Counted from the stretch's first letter, positions 33,062 to 46,300 are shown. The stretch is 64,000 nucleotides of DNA from Dipteronia dyeriana (GCA_032871835.1 CM065295.1:40050360-40114359); one strand, 5' to 3'. Notes: a model not told the origin generated them from the sequence alone. A program made the numbers and translations.

Positions 33062-35146
33062 ACGGCTGCCTACATTTTGATTGTAGTCCCATCCAAATTT
33101 GTTCATAAGACTCCCTTAGAGTTGCGAAATGGTCGTAAAGCTAGTTTTATGACATTTCTGCATATGGGGGTATCCTGTACATGTACTGAAGAATAGATCT
33201 GGAAAGCTGGACCCTACGTCTATCGTCTGCTTGTTTTTAGGTTATTCCACGGAGACTAGAGGTGGATACTTCTATAGTCCTGGAGAGAACAAAGTATTAG
33301 TATCGACATGCAACGTTTCTTGAGGATAACTATATGAGTGATCATAAACCTTGAAGCAAGATTGTGTTAAATGTGTTAGAGTTAGGTGTGACCAGTACTC
33401 AATCAACGAGTGTTGTTGCTCCACCTACGTCTAAGAGCCAGACGGTTCCTAGTCAAACCACACTATCACCCAAGCGTAGTGGGAGGGTGGGTTGCACAAC
33501 AACCTGATCACTATTTAGGTATTGAGAGGCAAAGGCTGTCATCTTTGATGATAGTGTGGATGGATGGTCTATTGTCATTTAAACATCCAATGGAAGATTC
33601 TGACAAAGATGAATGACTTAAAGACATGAATCTCAAGATAGAGTCCATGTACTCTAACTCAGTCTGAGAACTTGTAGACTTACCAGATGGGATAAAACCT
33701 ATAGGTTGTACGTGAATCTACAAGAGAAAAAGAGGAGTAGATGAGAAGATAGAGACCTTCAAAGCAAGGCTAGTAACAAAGGGATAACCCAAGAGGGAGG
33801 GATCAATTATGAAGAGACCTTCTTATCAGTAGCTATGTTTAAGTCTATTCGGATTCTATTATCCATTGCTGCCTATTTCGATTATGAAATTTGGTAAATG
33901 GATGTTAAAACTACAATTTTGAATGGCAATCTTGATAAAAGCATCTATATGATGCAACTAGAAGAATTTGTGTCTTTGGATCAAGAGCAAAAGGGTTGCA
34001 AGCTTTAAAGGTCCATTTATAGACTGAAACAAGCATCTATATCTTAGAAAATTATGTCCGATAATGCTAGCAAAACCTATGGGTTTGAGCAAAACGTCGA
34101 TGAACTTTGTGTTTACAAGCGGATCATTGATTAGAAAGTAGTTTTCTTAGTCATATACATAGATGATATCCTACTCAATGGGAATGACGTAGGGGTATTG
34201 TCAGAAGTAAAGGGCTGGATAGCTAGCCAATTCCAAATGAAAGATTTGGGAGATGCGGGTTATGTTCAAGGGATCCAATTAATTAGGGATCATAAGAACA
34301 AACTCTTAGTATTGTCTTAGGTATCATATATCGACAAGGTACTTATTCGTTTTTCGATGCAAAACTCCAAGAAAAGTAACTTACCTTCTAGGCATGGATT
34401 TCTCTTGTCTAAGGAACAGTGTCCTAAGACACCTCAAGAAGTTTAGCATATGAGACATGTTCTCTATCCGTTTGAGTAGACAGTCTTATTTATACTATGT
34501 TATGCACGAGACCTGACACCTGCTTCGTAGAGGGAGTAGCAAGTAGATTTCAGTCCAACCCTGGATTGGATCATTGGGTTGCAATAAAGACCATTCTCAA
34601 GTATCTTCGGAGAATGAGAAACTATATGCTAGTATATTTAGGGCAGGATTTGATCCCGTTAGAATATACTAACTTTGATTTTTAGTCAGACAGAAATTCT
34701 AGAAAATCCACGTATGGATCAGTTGTTACCCTTGGTGGTAAAGCTATAGTATGGAGGAGTGTTAAGCAATCATGTATTGCTAACTCCACCATGGAAGCTG
34801 AATATGTAGCAGCTTGTGAAGCAGCTAAAGAGGTTGTTTGGCTCCGTAAGTTCTTAACCAATCTGAAAGTTGTTCCAGATCAACATAAGCTCAACACGTT
34901 TTATTGTGATAACAGTGGTGTTGTGGTTAATTCCAAAGAACCAAGAAGCCATAAGAGAGGGAAGCATATGGAAAGGAAATATCATCTCATCAGAGAGATA
35001 GTGTAGAGAGGGGATGTGATCATGACCAAGATAGAGTCGTTGGACAATCATGATGATCCATTTACGAAGACCTTAACGGCTAAAGTGTTTGAAGGTCACC
35101 TAAAGGGTCTAGGGTTATGAGATATGTCTCACCTACTTTAATACAT
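33062..35146 (+). pseudogene. C1 integrase end, reverse transcriptase and RNase H, heavily decayed
   Basis: The frame cut at 29609 resumes with TAAYIL and VPSKFVHKTPLEL. The RT lead-in is visible near 33700-33790. SIRILLSIAA-like and WMDVKT-like segments fall at 33840-33910, and the catalytic region near 34150 reads an IDDIL-like box in one frame. RNase H is clearest at 34497-35006: TRPDTCFVEGVASRFQSNPG, then MEAEYVAACEAAKE and KHMERKYHLIREIV. Dozens of stops and frame changes are present, far more than in S1, so C1 is much older. Confidence 0.8.
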
Positions 35147-35155
35147 GTGGGAGAT
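35147..35155 (+). other. Polypurine tract of Copia C1
   Basis: GTGGGAGAT directly before the 3' LTR. It is short and interrupted, consistent with an old element. Confidence 0.65.
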
Positions 35156-36975
35156 GCTTGTAATTTGTAAATGTGAATGAAACATTAATTAAAGAAGTAG
35201 TTTATTCATTATATATACTTGTCTCATACATTTATATCATGTGTACTTAACATTTAAGATTGCCGGATGTAATCTCTAATTGAGTATATGAGTGTCATAT
35301 ACAGAGGTATTTAGTTTGAGATGAGTAATATAAAGAGTCCGTAGATAACAGGTAGAGTTGAGTACTTTATTTGTGGTTAATCTATAGCTACGGTCTATTC
35401 CATAATGTACATTGGTCTCAAACTAGACTATTCATATGGTGATATGAGAATGGAGGCACCTTATATGGTGTGATCATATAGGATTAAGCCATGATCTATA
35501 TGAATCTCTCACCAAGATCCATTACAAGATGAGATTCATATATATAATGATGGCTATATATGGGTGATGTTAATCCTAAATGGCTTATTGACTCCTTCAA
35601 GTGAGATTGTGGTTTTGATATACCATGGGTGAGATCAGAGCTGCATTCCTGGTCAATAACTTTGTATGTTGGAATTGCGGTTTGGCTTGTGGTTGGGAAG
35701 GTCTATGCACAATAGTGGAATCCACTTCTTCTTACGGGAAGTAGATGGTAGTTCCCTTAAGGGTTGATTGAGGCTTGAATAATATGAGCGTTCTCCTTCT
35801 TCCGTAAAGGAAGTCAGAATTTATTATTCATTAGATAATCAATGATACTTAATGGAAAAGATATAATTAGGGAGGTATAACGAACTTTATGACCTAGCTC
35901 TAGTTATGAACTGCTTGTTGAGGATCATACCGTATATAATAGCTATATCGATAGACAACTGTAATGTCGGTTCATGTAATACATCTACAGTTATGAGAGT
36001 GCAACCTTTGGTTTTTAATGGAATAACTATGAGGTTAATAATCATGAAATATTAATTAAAGAGTTTAATTATTTCTAAGTATTATTGGAGCTTAAAATTG
36101 TGGGTTTATTAGATCCATTGGCTAGCTCGATTGATTAAAGGTAACAAGGGTCACAGTTAATTAATTGGACTGTCTAATTAATTGTGTTACGAAAGTGATA
36201 CATATTTATTCAAGGATTAATTGAATAATAAAATTATTTAATTAATATATTAATATCTATATTAATTAGATAATTATATTATTTAATTAATGAATTAATA
36301 ATTATGAATTATGAATTAATTATTAATTAAAGGTTGCAAGTTCAAGTCATGACTGAAACAAAGATAAAAAAAATAGATTATTTTATTCTTTGAAAAGTCT
36401 AGTGTTTAAGTTCATGTCAACTAGGGTTATGTGGGAGTTAGAATCATACTCTACTTAGGACACTTAAATACTACTTATCCTTTTAAGATATAGAAATATA
36501 TTTGGAAAATGATTTGTATCTAGGTTTAAATATATATAGATATATTTACATAATATGGATACAAAATAAACTAATTGTGATTATTTGAACCAAAAACTCA
36601 AAAAACAAAACCCTTGAAAGTCTAGGAAGATTTCGGCCAAAACAAAAAAAATGAAAAAAAAAAATTATTCTTACTTGTAGTGACTGAATTTGCCAAGAAT
36701 AAAAGAAGGAGTTCCAGTCTTCAAGCCTTTGCATCCTCTTATACGTTTCTGAAAGATCGTGACATGCCCACACACAATTACAGGATCGCGGGACATAACG
36801 AGGAAGACTTGGTGGTTCGTAATCGGAATAAAGCTTAAATAAACGATGGAGTTAGCATCAAGGATATGATCTAAATCCGTATTTGTATATTCTTACATGT
36901 TGTATATGGTTTACAAGTTGCATAAAATTTTTTAAACCCCGTTTTCACTGCACAACATAAATTCGGGATCCTACA
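35156..36975 (+). mobile_element. 3' LTR of Copia C1, lacking its first ~21 bases
   Basis: Starts at GCTTGTAATTTGTAAATG, which is base 22 of the 5' LTR, and ends GGATCCTACA. It otherwise aligns throughout with 19599-21416. The deletion removes the TG terminus and the conserved TTTATGCCCTAAA block. Confidence 0.9.
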
Positions 36976-37249
36976 CCAACAACATGGTTGAATATGAGGC
37001 AGTGTTTGTAGGACTTAGGGTTCACATGGCACTGGGAGCAGATGAGTTGGAAATATTCAATGATTCATAGGTCGTGGTCAACCAGGCCTTAGATGAGTAC
37101 CGGGCGAAGGACAACAATATGACAGCTTATCTAGAGATAGCTAAGGCCTTACTCGGTAGGTTTAAAACCTATAGAATCAATCAGATCCTGAGAGAGAAGA
37201 ATGAGAAAGCCGATGTCCTGTCAAGGCTAGCATCAACAGCCATAGGAAT
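36976..37249 (+). pseudogene. Tat Gypsy additional RNase H, part after the C1 insertion
   Basis: It continues the domain cut at 19598: NMVEYEAVFVGLR, then LEIFNDS followed by a TAG stop, VVVNQALDEY, and the ILREKNEKADVLSRLAS motif. These are conserved positions of the second RNase H-like domain in plant Tat elements. The frame stops at 37249, where a solo LTR is inserted, and picks up at 40884 in integrase. Confidence 0.8.
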
Positions 37250-38192
37250 TGTTGGGGTTTAAGCCCTAAAGATGTAATTTATAAATGAATTTATGAAATA
37301 AATAAAAGAAATGTTCAATTCATTCTTGTTTTGTTGTTTATTTTATAACTTGTACATATATTTAACATCCAAGATTTCCATATGTAATCTCGAACTGTGT
37401 ATATGAATGTGATATACAAATAGATACAATAGGAGATGTGCAATCTAAAGAGTACGTAGAAAGCAAATAAAGTTGGATACTTTATTTGTGGTTAATCTAC
37501 AGCTGCGGTCCATTCCATAGTGTACGGTGATCCTATCCTGGATCATTCATATGGAGATATGAGAATGAAGGCACCTTGTATGATGTGATCATATAGGACT
37601 GGGCAGTGATCTATATGAATCTCTCACTAAGATCCGTTTGCCGATGAGATCATATATATCAACTAATTATGGCTATATGTGGGTGATCTTAATCCCGAGT
37701 GTCTTATCGACTCCTTCAGGTTAGACCATGGTCTTTGATATACCATGGGTGAGGTCGGATGTAGTTTCTGATCAATTTACTTTTTATGTTGGGATTGCGG
37801 TTTGGCTTGTGGCTGGGAAGGTTTGTATATAATAGTGGAATCCACTTATTCTTGTGAGAAGCAGATGGTAGTTCCTTTAAGGGTTGATTCGGGGCTTGGA
37901 CAATATGATCGCTCTCCTAATTCCATGAGGAAATAAGATTTATTGTCTATTAGAGAATCAACAGTACTTAAAGGATATATGTAATTAGAGAGGTATATCA
38001 GACATTATGACCCGGCTCTAATTATGAACTACTGTAGAGGATCACACCATATGTAAAAGCTATATCGATAGACACCGAGTTGTATCGGTCTGTGTAAAAG
38101 AGTCTGCAGTTAAGAGAGTGTTGCTTTCTATTTTTAGTGGAATAACACCGGAGTTAATAATCAATGAATATTAATTAAAGAGTTTAAGAGGG

Positions 38193-39637
38193 AATATCAT
38201 CTAGGTCCCTATGTTTTTCTTAAAGATAAATTATTTAAACGAGTTTGTTTTTTTAGTAAAGTTTTCCCCGACTTTCAAAAAATATATCAAATAGGTCCTT
38301 TTGACTTTTTTATAATGGGCAAACGTCACATAAAATGTATATTGTCTATTTTACCCCTGAATTCCATATTAATGGCTGAAATGACTATTTTACCCATTGA
38401 CCACTTATTTTCTTTTAAAAACAAAATAAAAGAAATTTACATAAAACATAAAGAAAAAAAAAAGAAAAAAATGGATTGGAAATTTGGATCTCCAACATCA
38501 CTACTCACTGGTTCATATGCAAAAATCAATCCAACCACAACAAAATCCCTGAAATTTATACATTTGTTTGATTTTTCAAATTTCATGTATAATTTATTTT
38601 AAAAAAATAGTGAATGGAGAAGATCTTATCCCATCGATATACCCAAGAATCTGGACCATTGAAATATAATTTTAAAAACAAAATAATTTTTTCAACAACA
38701 AATTAATTTAAAAAAAAAATCTCCTGAAAAAATATATATAAAAACACTTCTTCTCTCTCACCATGTACAACACAATCTCCATAAAAAAATTCTTCATCTC
38801 TCTCCCTCATCTTCATCTTCTCCAGAAAAGAAATCCACCTTCAACCGGTACTGGCCCAGCCACCGCTGCATGTCTCCACCTCGTGCTTGTAGCAATCGCC
38901 TCTTCCGTTTCCGTTGCCACCGCCGCAACCGCGATCGGACTCTAATCAGGCTCTGCCACTCACTCATCTTGCTTTGGATGTTGTTGTTGTTGCCTGGCCT
39001 CTACACACTCCACTACGCAACTCCTTAGCTCCGGCATCGTTCATCCTTTAATTAGGATTGATTATTTTTTATTTTCTTTCCAGATTTTTAGATCTCGAAA
39101 ATTAGGTTATTGGAAAGCTGGAATATTTATTTCCAGATTTATTTTTATATCTAATTGTGGATTTTTTGGGATTGATTTGTGATGGTGATCAAGATTTGTT
39201 GTGATTTTTGGGTTGGTGTACAATTGTGGTTTGGAGTTGATGGTGGTTTGAAGTTGATAATTCGTTTTACAAGAACCTGTGAATTTTTTTTCCAGATTTT
39301 TAATGATCTGGAAATTTTCAGATCTTTTCAATTTCTTATATTTTATAATATATTTTTTTTAATTTATGCTATTATTAATTAATTTTCTTTTATTTTTTAA
39401 ATTATACAAATATTTTTTAAGAAAATTTATTTATTGTTTGGTGTTAACACGTGTACAACTTAACACGTCATATATGAAATGATAAAAATAACTCTCATGT
39501 CGTAACGTTGACTAACTTTAAACAGACGGATGAACCTATTTGATATATTTTTCAAATGTCAGGGAAAACTTTACTAAAAAATTAAACCTGTTTAAATAAT
39601 TGATCTTTCAACATAATATAGGGGCCTAGATGATATT
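38193..39637. mobile_element. Non-autonomous long-TIR element (MULE-like), possible gene-fragment carrier
   Basis: The left end reads AATATCATCTAGGTCCCTAT and the right end, complemented, AATATCATCTAGGCCCCTAT. Similarity continues for over 110 bp with shared TTTTTTAGTAAAGTTTTCCC and ATATATCAAATAGGT blocks. No transposase is present. The middle (38840-39030) is distinctly richer in GC than its surroundings. Long TIRs suggest a Mutator-type element. I could not define the target duplication. Confidence 0.7.
38840..39030. other. GC-rich interior of the TIR element
   Basis: A CCGCC/CACC-rich tract with a (GTT)4 run near 38980, preceded by TCTCTCTCC-type pyrimidine repeats. The short frame at 38763-38945 (60 residues, alanine/threonine-rich end) has no family I recognise. 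It could be a captured host-gene 5' region, as in Pack-MULEs, but nothing proves this. Confidence 0.35.
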
Positions 39638-40430
39638 ATGATTCTGATGATTATTTGAGCTTAAAATACTATGGGTCCATTAGGTTCCCTCGCTAACCCG
39701 ATCGATTTAGGTAACAAGGGTCACAGTTAATTAATTGGATTGTCCAATTAATTATGTTACAAAAGTGACACGTATTTATTCGGTAATTAATTGAATATTG
39801 AGATTATTTAATTAAAGAATAATGGTGATTAAATAAATTAAATAATGATATTATTTAATTATGTTATTAATTACAAAATAGAAGGTGTTAATTGATATTT
39901 GATTTTAAATAGAATAAGATAATAGAATTATTTTATTTTATTAATTAAATGTTTGAAATTGAATTTGAAATGTTTGAATTCAAAAACAATTATTTAATTA
40001 TCTTTTAAAGATATGAAATATGGTTTAAAAGATTTCAAAAATCAAAACAGATATCATTAGCTTTTAAATGATAAAATATATATTTGATATATTGTTTTCT
40101 TTAAAACTGATCAAAAATCAATTAATATTCAAAAAGAGAAAAAAAATGCATAAGTTGAGATCAATACACACAAAAGAAACCAAAAATTGATCAGATCTCT
40201 TTGGATTGCATTTGATGCAATTGAAGTGTATAACATTATGAAGAGAAGTTATTAACTCTCTTAAATGTTATATAATTGATATTCATGCGTTGAGACTAAA
40301 AAGAGAATAAAGATATACATCAAAGGCATTAGTTTTTGTTTGGTGGCTTGACATTATGTGCGTGAGATATCAAAGAGTGAAAAAAAAGAGTTGCATATCA
40401 AATTTTTTCTTTTGTGCATCGTGCACTTGA

Positions 40431-40434
<4 letters not shown>

Positions 40435-40476
<42 letters not shown>
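40435..40476. repeat. (AT)21 microsatellite in solo LTR E
   Basis: A pure AT run about 0.4 kb before the LTR end, equivalent in position to the GT/AT repeat of solo LTR C. Confidence 0.9.
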
Positions 40477-40480
<4 letters not shown>

Positions 40481-40883
40481 TATTTTTTTTAACAACTACA
40501 ATTGTTCTAGTTGGTTTTGATTTTGAAAAAATAGTTTCTTCATTTTTTTTCTCCATATTCTCCATTCAAGTTCCTGAGACCGTGATTCGTCCACATGCAG
40601 TTACCAGTTCCGGGATATAGTGGAGAAGATCAGTGGTACAGACTAAGAGCATTGCAAGAAGTGAAAGAGCCTCCAAACATTGGTAAGGTTCTATCTTCTT
40701 CTCATTATATTGATTTCAATTTCCTGTATATACGTATATTTTATTATTGTAATAATTTTATATGTATTAGTTCCGAAAAATTATGATCTCAAGTTCACTA
40801 GTTACAGATCGTTTACGATCTTTATCAAAAAATTTAAAACCAATTTTCGTTGCGTTACCAGTGAACGGGATTCCAACAGGAAT

Positions 40884-42215
40884 ATGGTCCAAGACAATCC
40901 CGGTGGCTCATCTTAAGAAACCCATCATTAAAGAAGATGAGGTGTTAGTGGTTGAAGTAGTCAATGAAAGATAGAGCACCATGATGACCTTGATCAGAAA
41001 ATACCTAGAGGAGGGAGCACTCCCTGAAGAAATAACTGAAGCAAAGCGCATCAGATATAGGGCCGCTCGATATTCGATAATTGGAAGATAACTTTATAGA
41101 AGGGGTTTTAAAAGCCCTACAAAGATGTATTGACCCGTTACAAGGTGGTAAGATCCTAGCAAGTATTTAGATATGGGTGTGTGGAAATCACACAATGGGT
41201 AAAAGTTTGGCCCACAAAACCACCCTTATACAAGGTTTCAATTGGCCAACCCTGTTCCAGGATGTACAATCTGTAACTGAAAAGTGCAACGCAAACCAAA
41301 GGATAGCAAATGATATCAAGTAGGCACCCGAGCGCTTGAGGAACCTAACCTCACCTTGGCCGTTTGCAATGTGGGGATAGGATCTAATCGACCCAATACC
41401 AGCAGCGTTCAAAGGAGGCACAAAGCATGCTATTGTGGCAGTGGATTACATCACAAAATAGACAGTGGCAGAAGCACTCGTGCGCATAACAGAGGCCAAA
41501 CACAACCAGTTTTGTAAAAAATAATATCATCTACCGGTTTGGGATCTCGGATAAAATCATCACTTATAACGGGACCCAGTGTGAAAGTGATAACGTCAAA
41601 GAGATGTGCCAGGACTATAACATCAAAAACTACTATTCCACGCCATCCCATCCTCGAAAAAATGGGCAAACTGAGGCTGTGAACAAGATAATCAAGCACA
41701 TCTTGAAAGCCAAGCTTGATGCTAAAAAAGGGAACTGGGCAGACAAGCTACATGAAGTACTTTTGGCTTATCGGACGACCGTAAGAACGTTAACAGGATA
41801 AACTCCCTAATCATTGGTATTTGGGAGTGAATCAGTAATCCCAGTTGAGGTAATCCATACCTTCCTAAGTATGCGATTGTATCATCCTGACGTAAACGTG
41901 GACATGTTGGAACAAAACCTAGATGAGATAGAAGAAAAAAGGGACTTGGCGAGAGTAAGAAACACTGCTTACCAACAGAGGGCAACTAGATGTTACAACT
42001 CGCATGTACGGAAAAGAAGATTTCATCTCAGGGATTTGGTTCTCAATAAAATATCCCTAGATATAAGGGAAAGAGCAGTTGGATCATTGGCAGACAAGTG
42101 GGAAAAGCCATATCAGATGGTCGGGTTAGCAGGCCACGAGGTATATTGCTTTACCCAACCAAATGAGGGAGAATTGCCCCGACCATGTAATGCCCAATAC
42201 TTGAAGATTTTGTAG
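40884..42215 (+). pseudogene. Tat Gypsy integrase, broken
   Basis: It starts with the tether after RNase H (WSKTIPVAHL near 40885). An HHCC-like zone near 41150-41290 is badly frame-shifted. The core retains GGTKHAIVAVDYITK at 41413-41458 and KNGQTEAVNKIIKHI at 41658-41702 with its Glu. The middle catalytic segment reads IITYNGTQC near 41562, so its Asp is changed to Tyr. The C-terminal part (41814-42215) has the FGSESVIPVEV, VRKRRFHLRDLVL and DKWEKPYQMVG motifs and a normal ending. Stops near 40972, 41457 and 41801 add to the damage. Confidence 0.8.
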
Positions 42216-43321
42216 TAGAGGATTCGGTTTTTATGTTTTACCCATTTTCATTTTATAGATAAACATTAGAATTAGTGCAAGTTTCATTGTTTCCAATCAG
42301 TCGTTATTTCATTTTAGCATTTTGATTGAAGTTATCAATAAAAGTCCCCTAGAGGGAAGAATTCCAAAAGATCAAGAAAATGTGTTCTAATCTTGCTTTC
42401 ATTCACAAAGGCAATCTCGTAGCACATGAGATTGCCAACTCCAAATGGGTGCTTAGGGGCCCAGTGAGGGGGCCAAAAGCATATGTCGCAAAGACAACAC
42501 ACACTTACCAAAACTAACCGGGTGTATGGAAACACTATTTGAGCGCCTTCAGGTTACAAGTTCTAGATGGGATGCGTAAAAAATTGAACGGGGAAAGAAA
42601 ACAGTCATATTTGAATGACTGCCAATAAAATCTTAAGCAGCAATAAATTAAATCAATAAGACATGAACTACCCTTGATGCAGCAAATCTTGAGCAACAGA
42701 CTAATGGGAGACGTCCCAGTGACTTAGTTGACAAATAAAAGACAAGCTTTTATAAACTAGATACCATGCAACATTACAAATAGTCCACGAAAAGAACACT
42801 ACTTGACAAAAACAACCAACAAAAGATGATTGGTTAACAAGACAACCGATCAGGACAACCCAAGTTTGGCCAGTTAAAGAGATAACTGACTGGATCAAAA
42901 ATGATTAGTTAATAAGAAAAACTTATCGAATCGAAGGTGGTATGTTAATAACAAAGATGTTCGAATCAAGCCCAGCAAGTTAACCAGATAACTGATTGGG
43001 TTAGGAATTATGATCAACAAAGATTATCGACCAAGTCATAAAAATTTAAATGATAGCAAGACCGATACTGCTTGGTGTTGTTACGTGCTTAGTTTAAGCT
43101 AACAAACGACTCAAGCCATATGTAAATCATTCAAATTAAGTAGGGTCAGATAAGTCACTCAGTTTAGTGCGACGATGAAAATAAACACAAGCAAATAAAG
43201 ATTTGTATCATTTACAATAAAAGAATCCTTATACAGTTTTACAGAAATTTGCAACGAGTGTAAAAGTTAAAAAAAAAAGAATGAAAAATATATATTTACG
43301 AAAAACAATGGTCCGCCCAAA
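42216..43321. other. 3' non-coding zone of the Tat Gypsy with ~35-bp tandem repeats
   Basis: No gene is seen. From about 42720 to 43045 the sequence is built of degenerate ~35-bp units with a GTTAA.AAGA.AACTGA-type core. Cores start at 42833, 42873, 42908, 42944, 42979 and 43013, a spacing of 34-40 bp. Variable tandem repeats in this position are known for Tat-type Gypsy elements. Confidence 0.7.
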
Positions 43322-46300
43322 TCAGACTTCATATGTGCTCGAAGGACCGCCAGGCCCTGAACCACCAGGGGGGTTGCCTCTATCTTTATAACCTTTGGTC
43401 AGGTCCTAAAGTCTAGCCAGCATATGTCAGTATCTGGATCCTCAATCATGAAGAGAGAGTAATCGGTGTAAGGTAAGGGACCAATATCGGATCCTTCATC
43501 GAAGTGCCACTCTCCTCTTCTACATGGAAAGTCACAATGAAGGACTTGAAGGAGAGCTCAAGATAAATGATGTGGGGATCCTTCCCGATCGATCTCCATT
43601 TTATCCTTTGGTTCCTTATAGCATCTAGAGACTCAGCCTTATGCTTCTAGATCGTCGATCTTGTTTCCCGTGAGCCTCCCCTGAACACCTTTCTTTAGCA
43701 CCAAAGAATATCATAGTGATGACAAGCCCTCGCTCAAGCTCCGTCAACATAGCAGCCTCAAAAGTAGGAGACCTCTTTTACCGATCGACGTTCTGAACCT
43801 CAAGGGCTAACCTGGCCTCCTAAGAAAGCACCTCGAAGTTGACCCTTTGCTGCTCCAGGTTTTTAACCTCTCATATTAGAGCCGAGCATCATCTGATTCC
43901 CGTTGTAACTCAAGCATAAATTGTTGAGCGGAGGTGAGGCTGTCTTTGGCACTTTTGGCCTCCTCTTTGAATTTGGCAGCCTCTCATTTAGCTAAAATGG
44001 CCTTGGATTCAAGTTTGGTGTATCGCAATTTAGCTTTGACAACCCTCACCTTCAGCTCACCATTCTTCGTGGTAAGCTCCCTAACATTCTTGTTGGTTGT
44101 GGAAGCTCTGCTCTGAACACTGGATATCGATCTCCTCAAAGCAAGCTCAGTCACCTCGCTTTTTCCCAGTTTCTCTTCATAAGATTGCTTAATCTTTGAT
44201 TCATTGGCCGTAGAAGATTTAAGAGCTTTATTCTTCTTAACAAGCTCCATTTTTAGTTGGGAGATTTTCACAGCCTACCTGTCTTGAGTGATCAGGGCTC
44301 AAGTTAACTCTTCCACAGTCTGTCAAAAAGAAAAAGGTAAAAGTAGAGACAAGCCTGGATAAAATGTGAGAGATGCAAAAAACTTACATATACACTATTG
44401 TTGAAAATCATGCGAATTTGCTCAGAGTTGCTGGTCGTTCTGGCCTCCCTCCAATATCTTACCCTAATGTACCCCTCACCAGCGGACATGGAACGTAGCA
44501 TGGTAAGGGTGTCGATTGATGGATCACCTGAGCTTAAATGGGGAAAAGACCCAAATGATGTTCTGATACGTGGACGTAAGATTTATCCTCTCATGCCTAG
44601 ATGGAGGAATGGTCGAGGAGACCGTTAATGAGACCAGACGTGCAACAACGCATGTATTTGGAGTTCCACCGACTTTCCTGGTTTGAAGGCATGTAGAAAA
44701 GATTTCTTCTTTCTACATCCCAACAGCCTGAACTTTACCACCCTTATCTGCTAGAGGAAGTTCTTAAGGTACAACAATGGCCAAAGGAGTAGATCTATCC
44801 TGGGTGGCACCCTCGGCCAGGTTGGTCCCTAGGTCACCCGCAAGGTGAGTAACTTCAACATTTGGCAAAACCTCGGACAGTCGACCAGCCTAATCACGTC
44901 GATGCCTTGTCAACATAATCCAGTACGTGGTTGGACACATTGTCATCGGTGATAGGCTCAAAAATTTAGTCTCACCACTATCAGAGTCAGAGTGCATTGG
45001 GGCATTAGTCTCAATAAATTATCATCGTTTAACCATAAACTGCATTATGGCATTACTAGCATGCCACACAGAAAGGTCTGTTGGGGCCTGATTTATAGGG
45101 CGATCAGTTTGGGCACGAGGTGACTCAGGTTGAGGTGGAAGTTCTATCTGTTGAAAGTTAAACTCCCAACAATCTCAGCTGAGGCCTGTTCGATCAGTCT
45201 GGTCCATTCAGAGAAAAGGGAAATATATGTCATAGAAGTACGGTCGTCCCTCTTTTTTTATCGTTATTCCCGTAAGATCGAGTCAGTTAACATTTCCTGA
45301 TCATCATCCTCATCTTCAGGGTCTGTAATCTTAACTCCTACGTGGTGAGCCTCCAAATCCGCTTCAAGTTGTGGCTCCTTCTGTTTATGGGGAACATCGG
45401 GGGCAGATGACCCTTTTGCAGTCCTAACCACCTTCTTGTTGGTCATTTTCTTGGTAGACCTTCTCCTGTCATCCCTCGGGGCAGAGAGGTGGTCATACTT
45501 ACTCCATAAGCTTGTCTAATCTGGCTTGTCGAGGTGTAATGTTCATAGATATGCTCCACCAGATCATGCTCAGTAGGAGCAACTCTTTTACCCACTTGGT
45601 CAGCGACTTCTCTCCTGCTAAGCCTATCAAGTTTCTTATCCTTCTAAGCTTGGTCAGTAGTTATGATGTCTACTTCAAACATTGAAAGATAAATTTCGAC
45701 AAAAATCATATGAGTGAGCACATATGACATAAGATAATTGATGAAAAGATAAGGACTTACAATGTCTGTATCTACGTCTGTGGAAAATGAAAGGGAAGAG
45801 TTCTAGATTGATCAAGTCTTTCTTCACATACAGAGAGCGACGGTCTTTGGTATTCCAAGATGTCTGAGCTACTGTAATTACCAAATCTACTTGGCCTAAA
45901 GCCAACTTAGCAGGTGTTTTATTCCATAACTCAGGGTTGTAGAAGTGTCTTGGGACACTATTTCTGGCAAAGTTCTGGCGGGGGTAAGCAACGAATGATT
46001 CGCCCCAATCACTCTTAACGAAGAACCAACTATTCTTCCAATACTAGTTTGATGATAGGAAATACCATATGAATCCTTTGTGTTCTTTTCTGAATGTGGG
46101 AGTGGGTTTCTCCTTAAACTCGCGTGGGATCTAATGGTTGGGAGAGTTAGATTGAAGATGGAAAGTGCCCCAGTATCCGATCGGCCAAGGTTGTAGAAAT
46201 TGAGAAGCTTCTGAGGGGTTTGAGGGTACCTAGCCCCGATCATTTTCCACAAATGTCATAAGTTGATCAAGAACTGGTAAGAATTGGGAATTAGCTGTGC

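Larger units (their letters stand above)
19599..36975 (+). mobile_element. Copia element C1 with nested insertions
   Basis: LTRs of one family lie at 19599-21416 and 35156-36975, with an initiator-tRNA primer site after the first and a purine tract before the second. The target is RNase H of the Tat Gypsy. The 5-bp flanks are CAAAT (19594-19598) and CCAAC (36976-36980), a decayed duplication judged by the Gypsy frame. Inside are gag, protease and integrase (28030-29609) and RT/RNase H (33062-35146), interrupted by solo LTR B, the truncated S1 Copia and solo LTR C. Net length without inserts is about 8 kb. All frames are broken. Confidence 0.85.
37250..40878 (+). mobile_element. Solo LTR E of the C1 family, carrying a TIR element
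   Basis: Starts TGTTGGGGTTTAAGCCC and ends GGGATTCCAACA. An exact 5-bp GGAAT lies at 37245-37249 and 40879-40883, and the Gypsy reading frame runs on across it. The LTR proper is about 2.2 kb; the rest is the insert at 38193-39637. It landed only ~270 bp from the end of the full C1. Confidence 0.9.
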
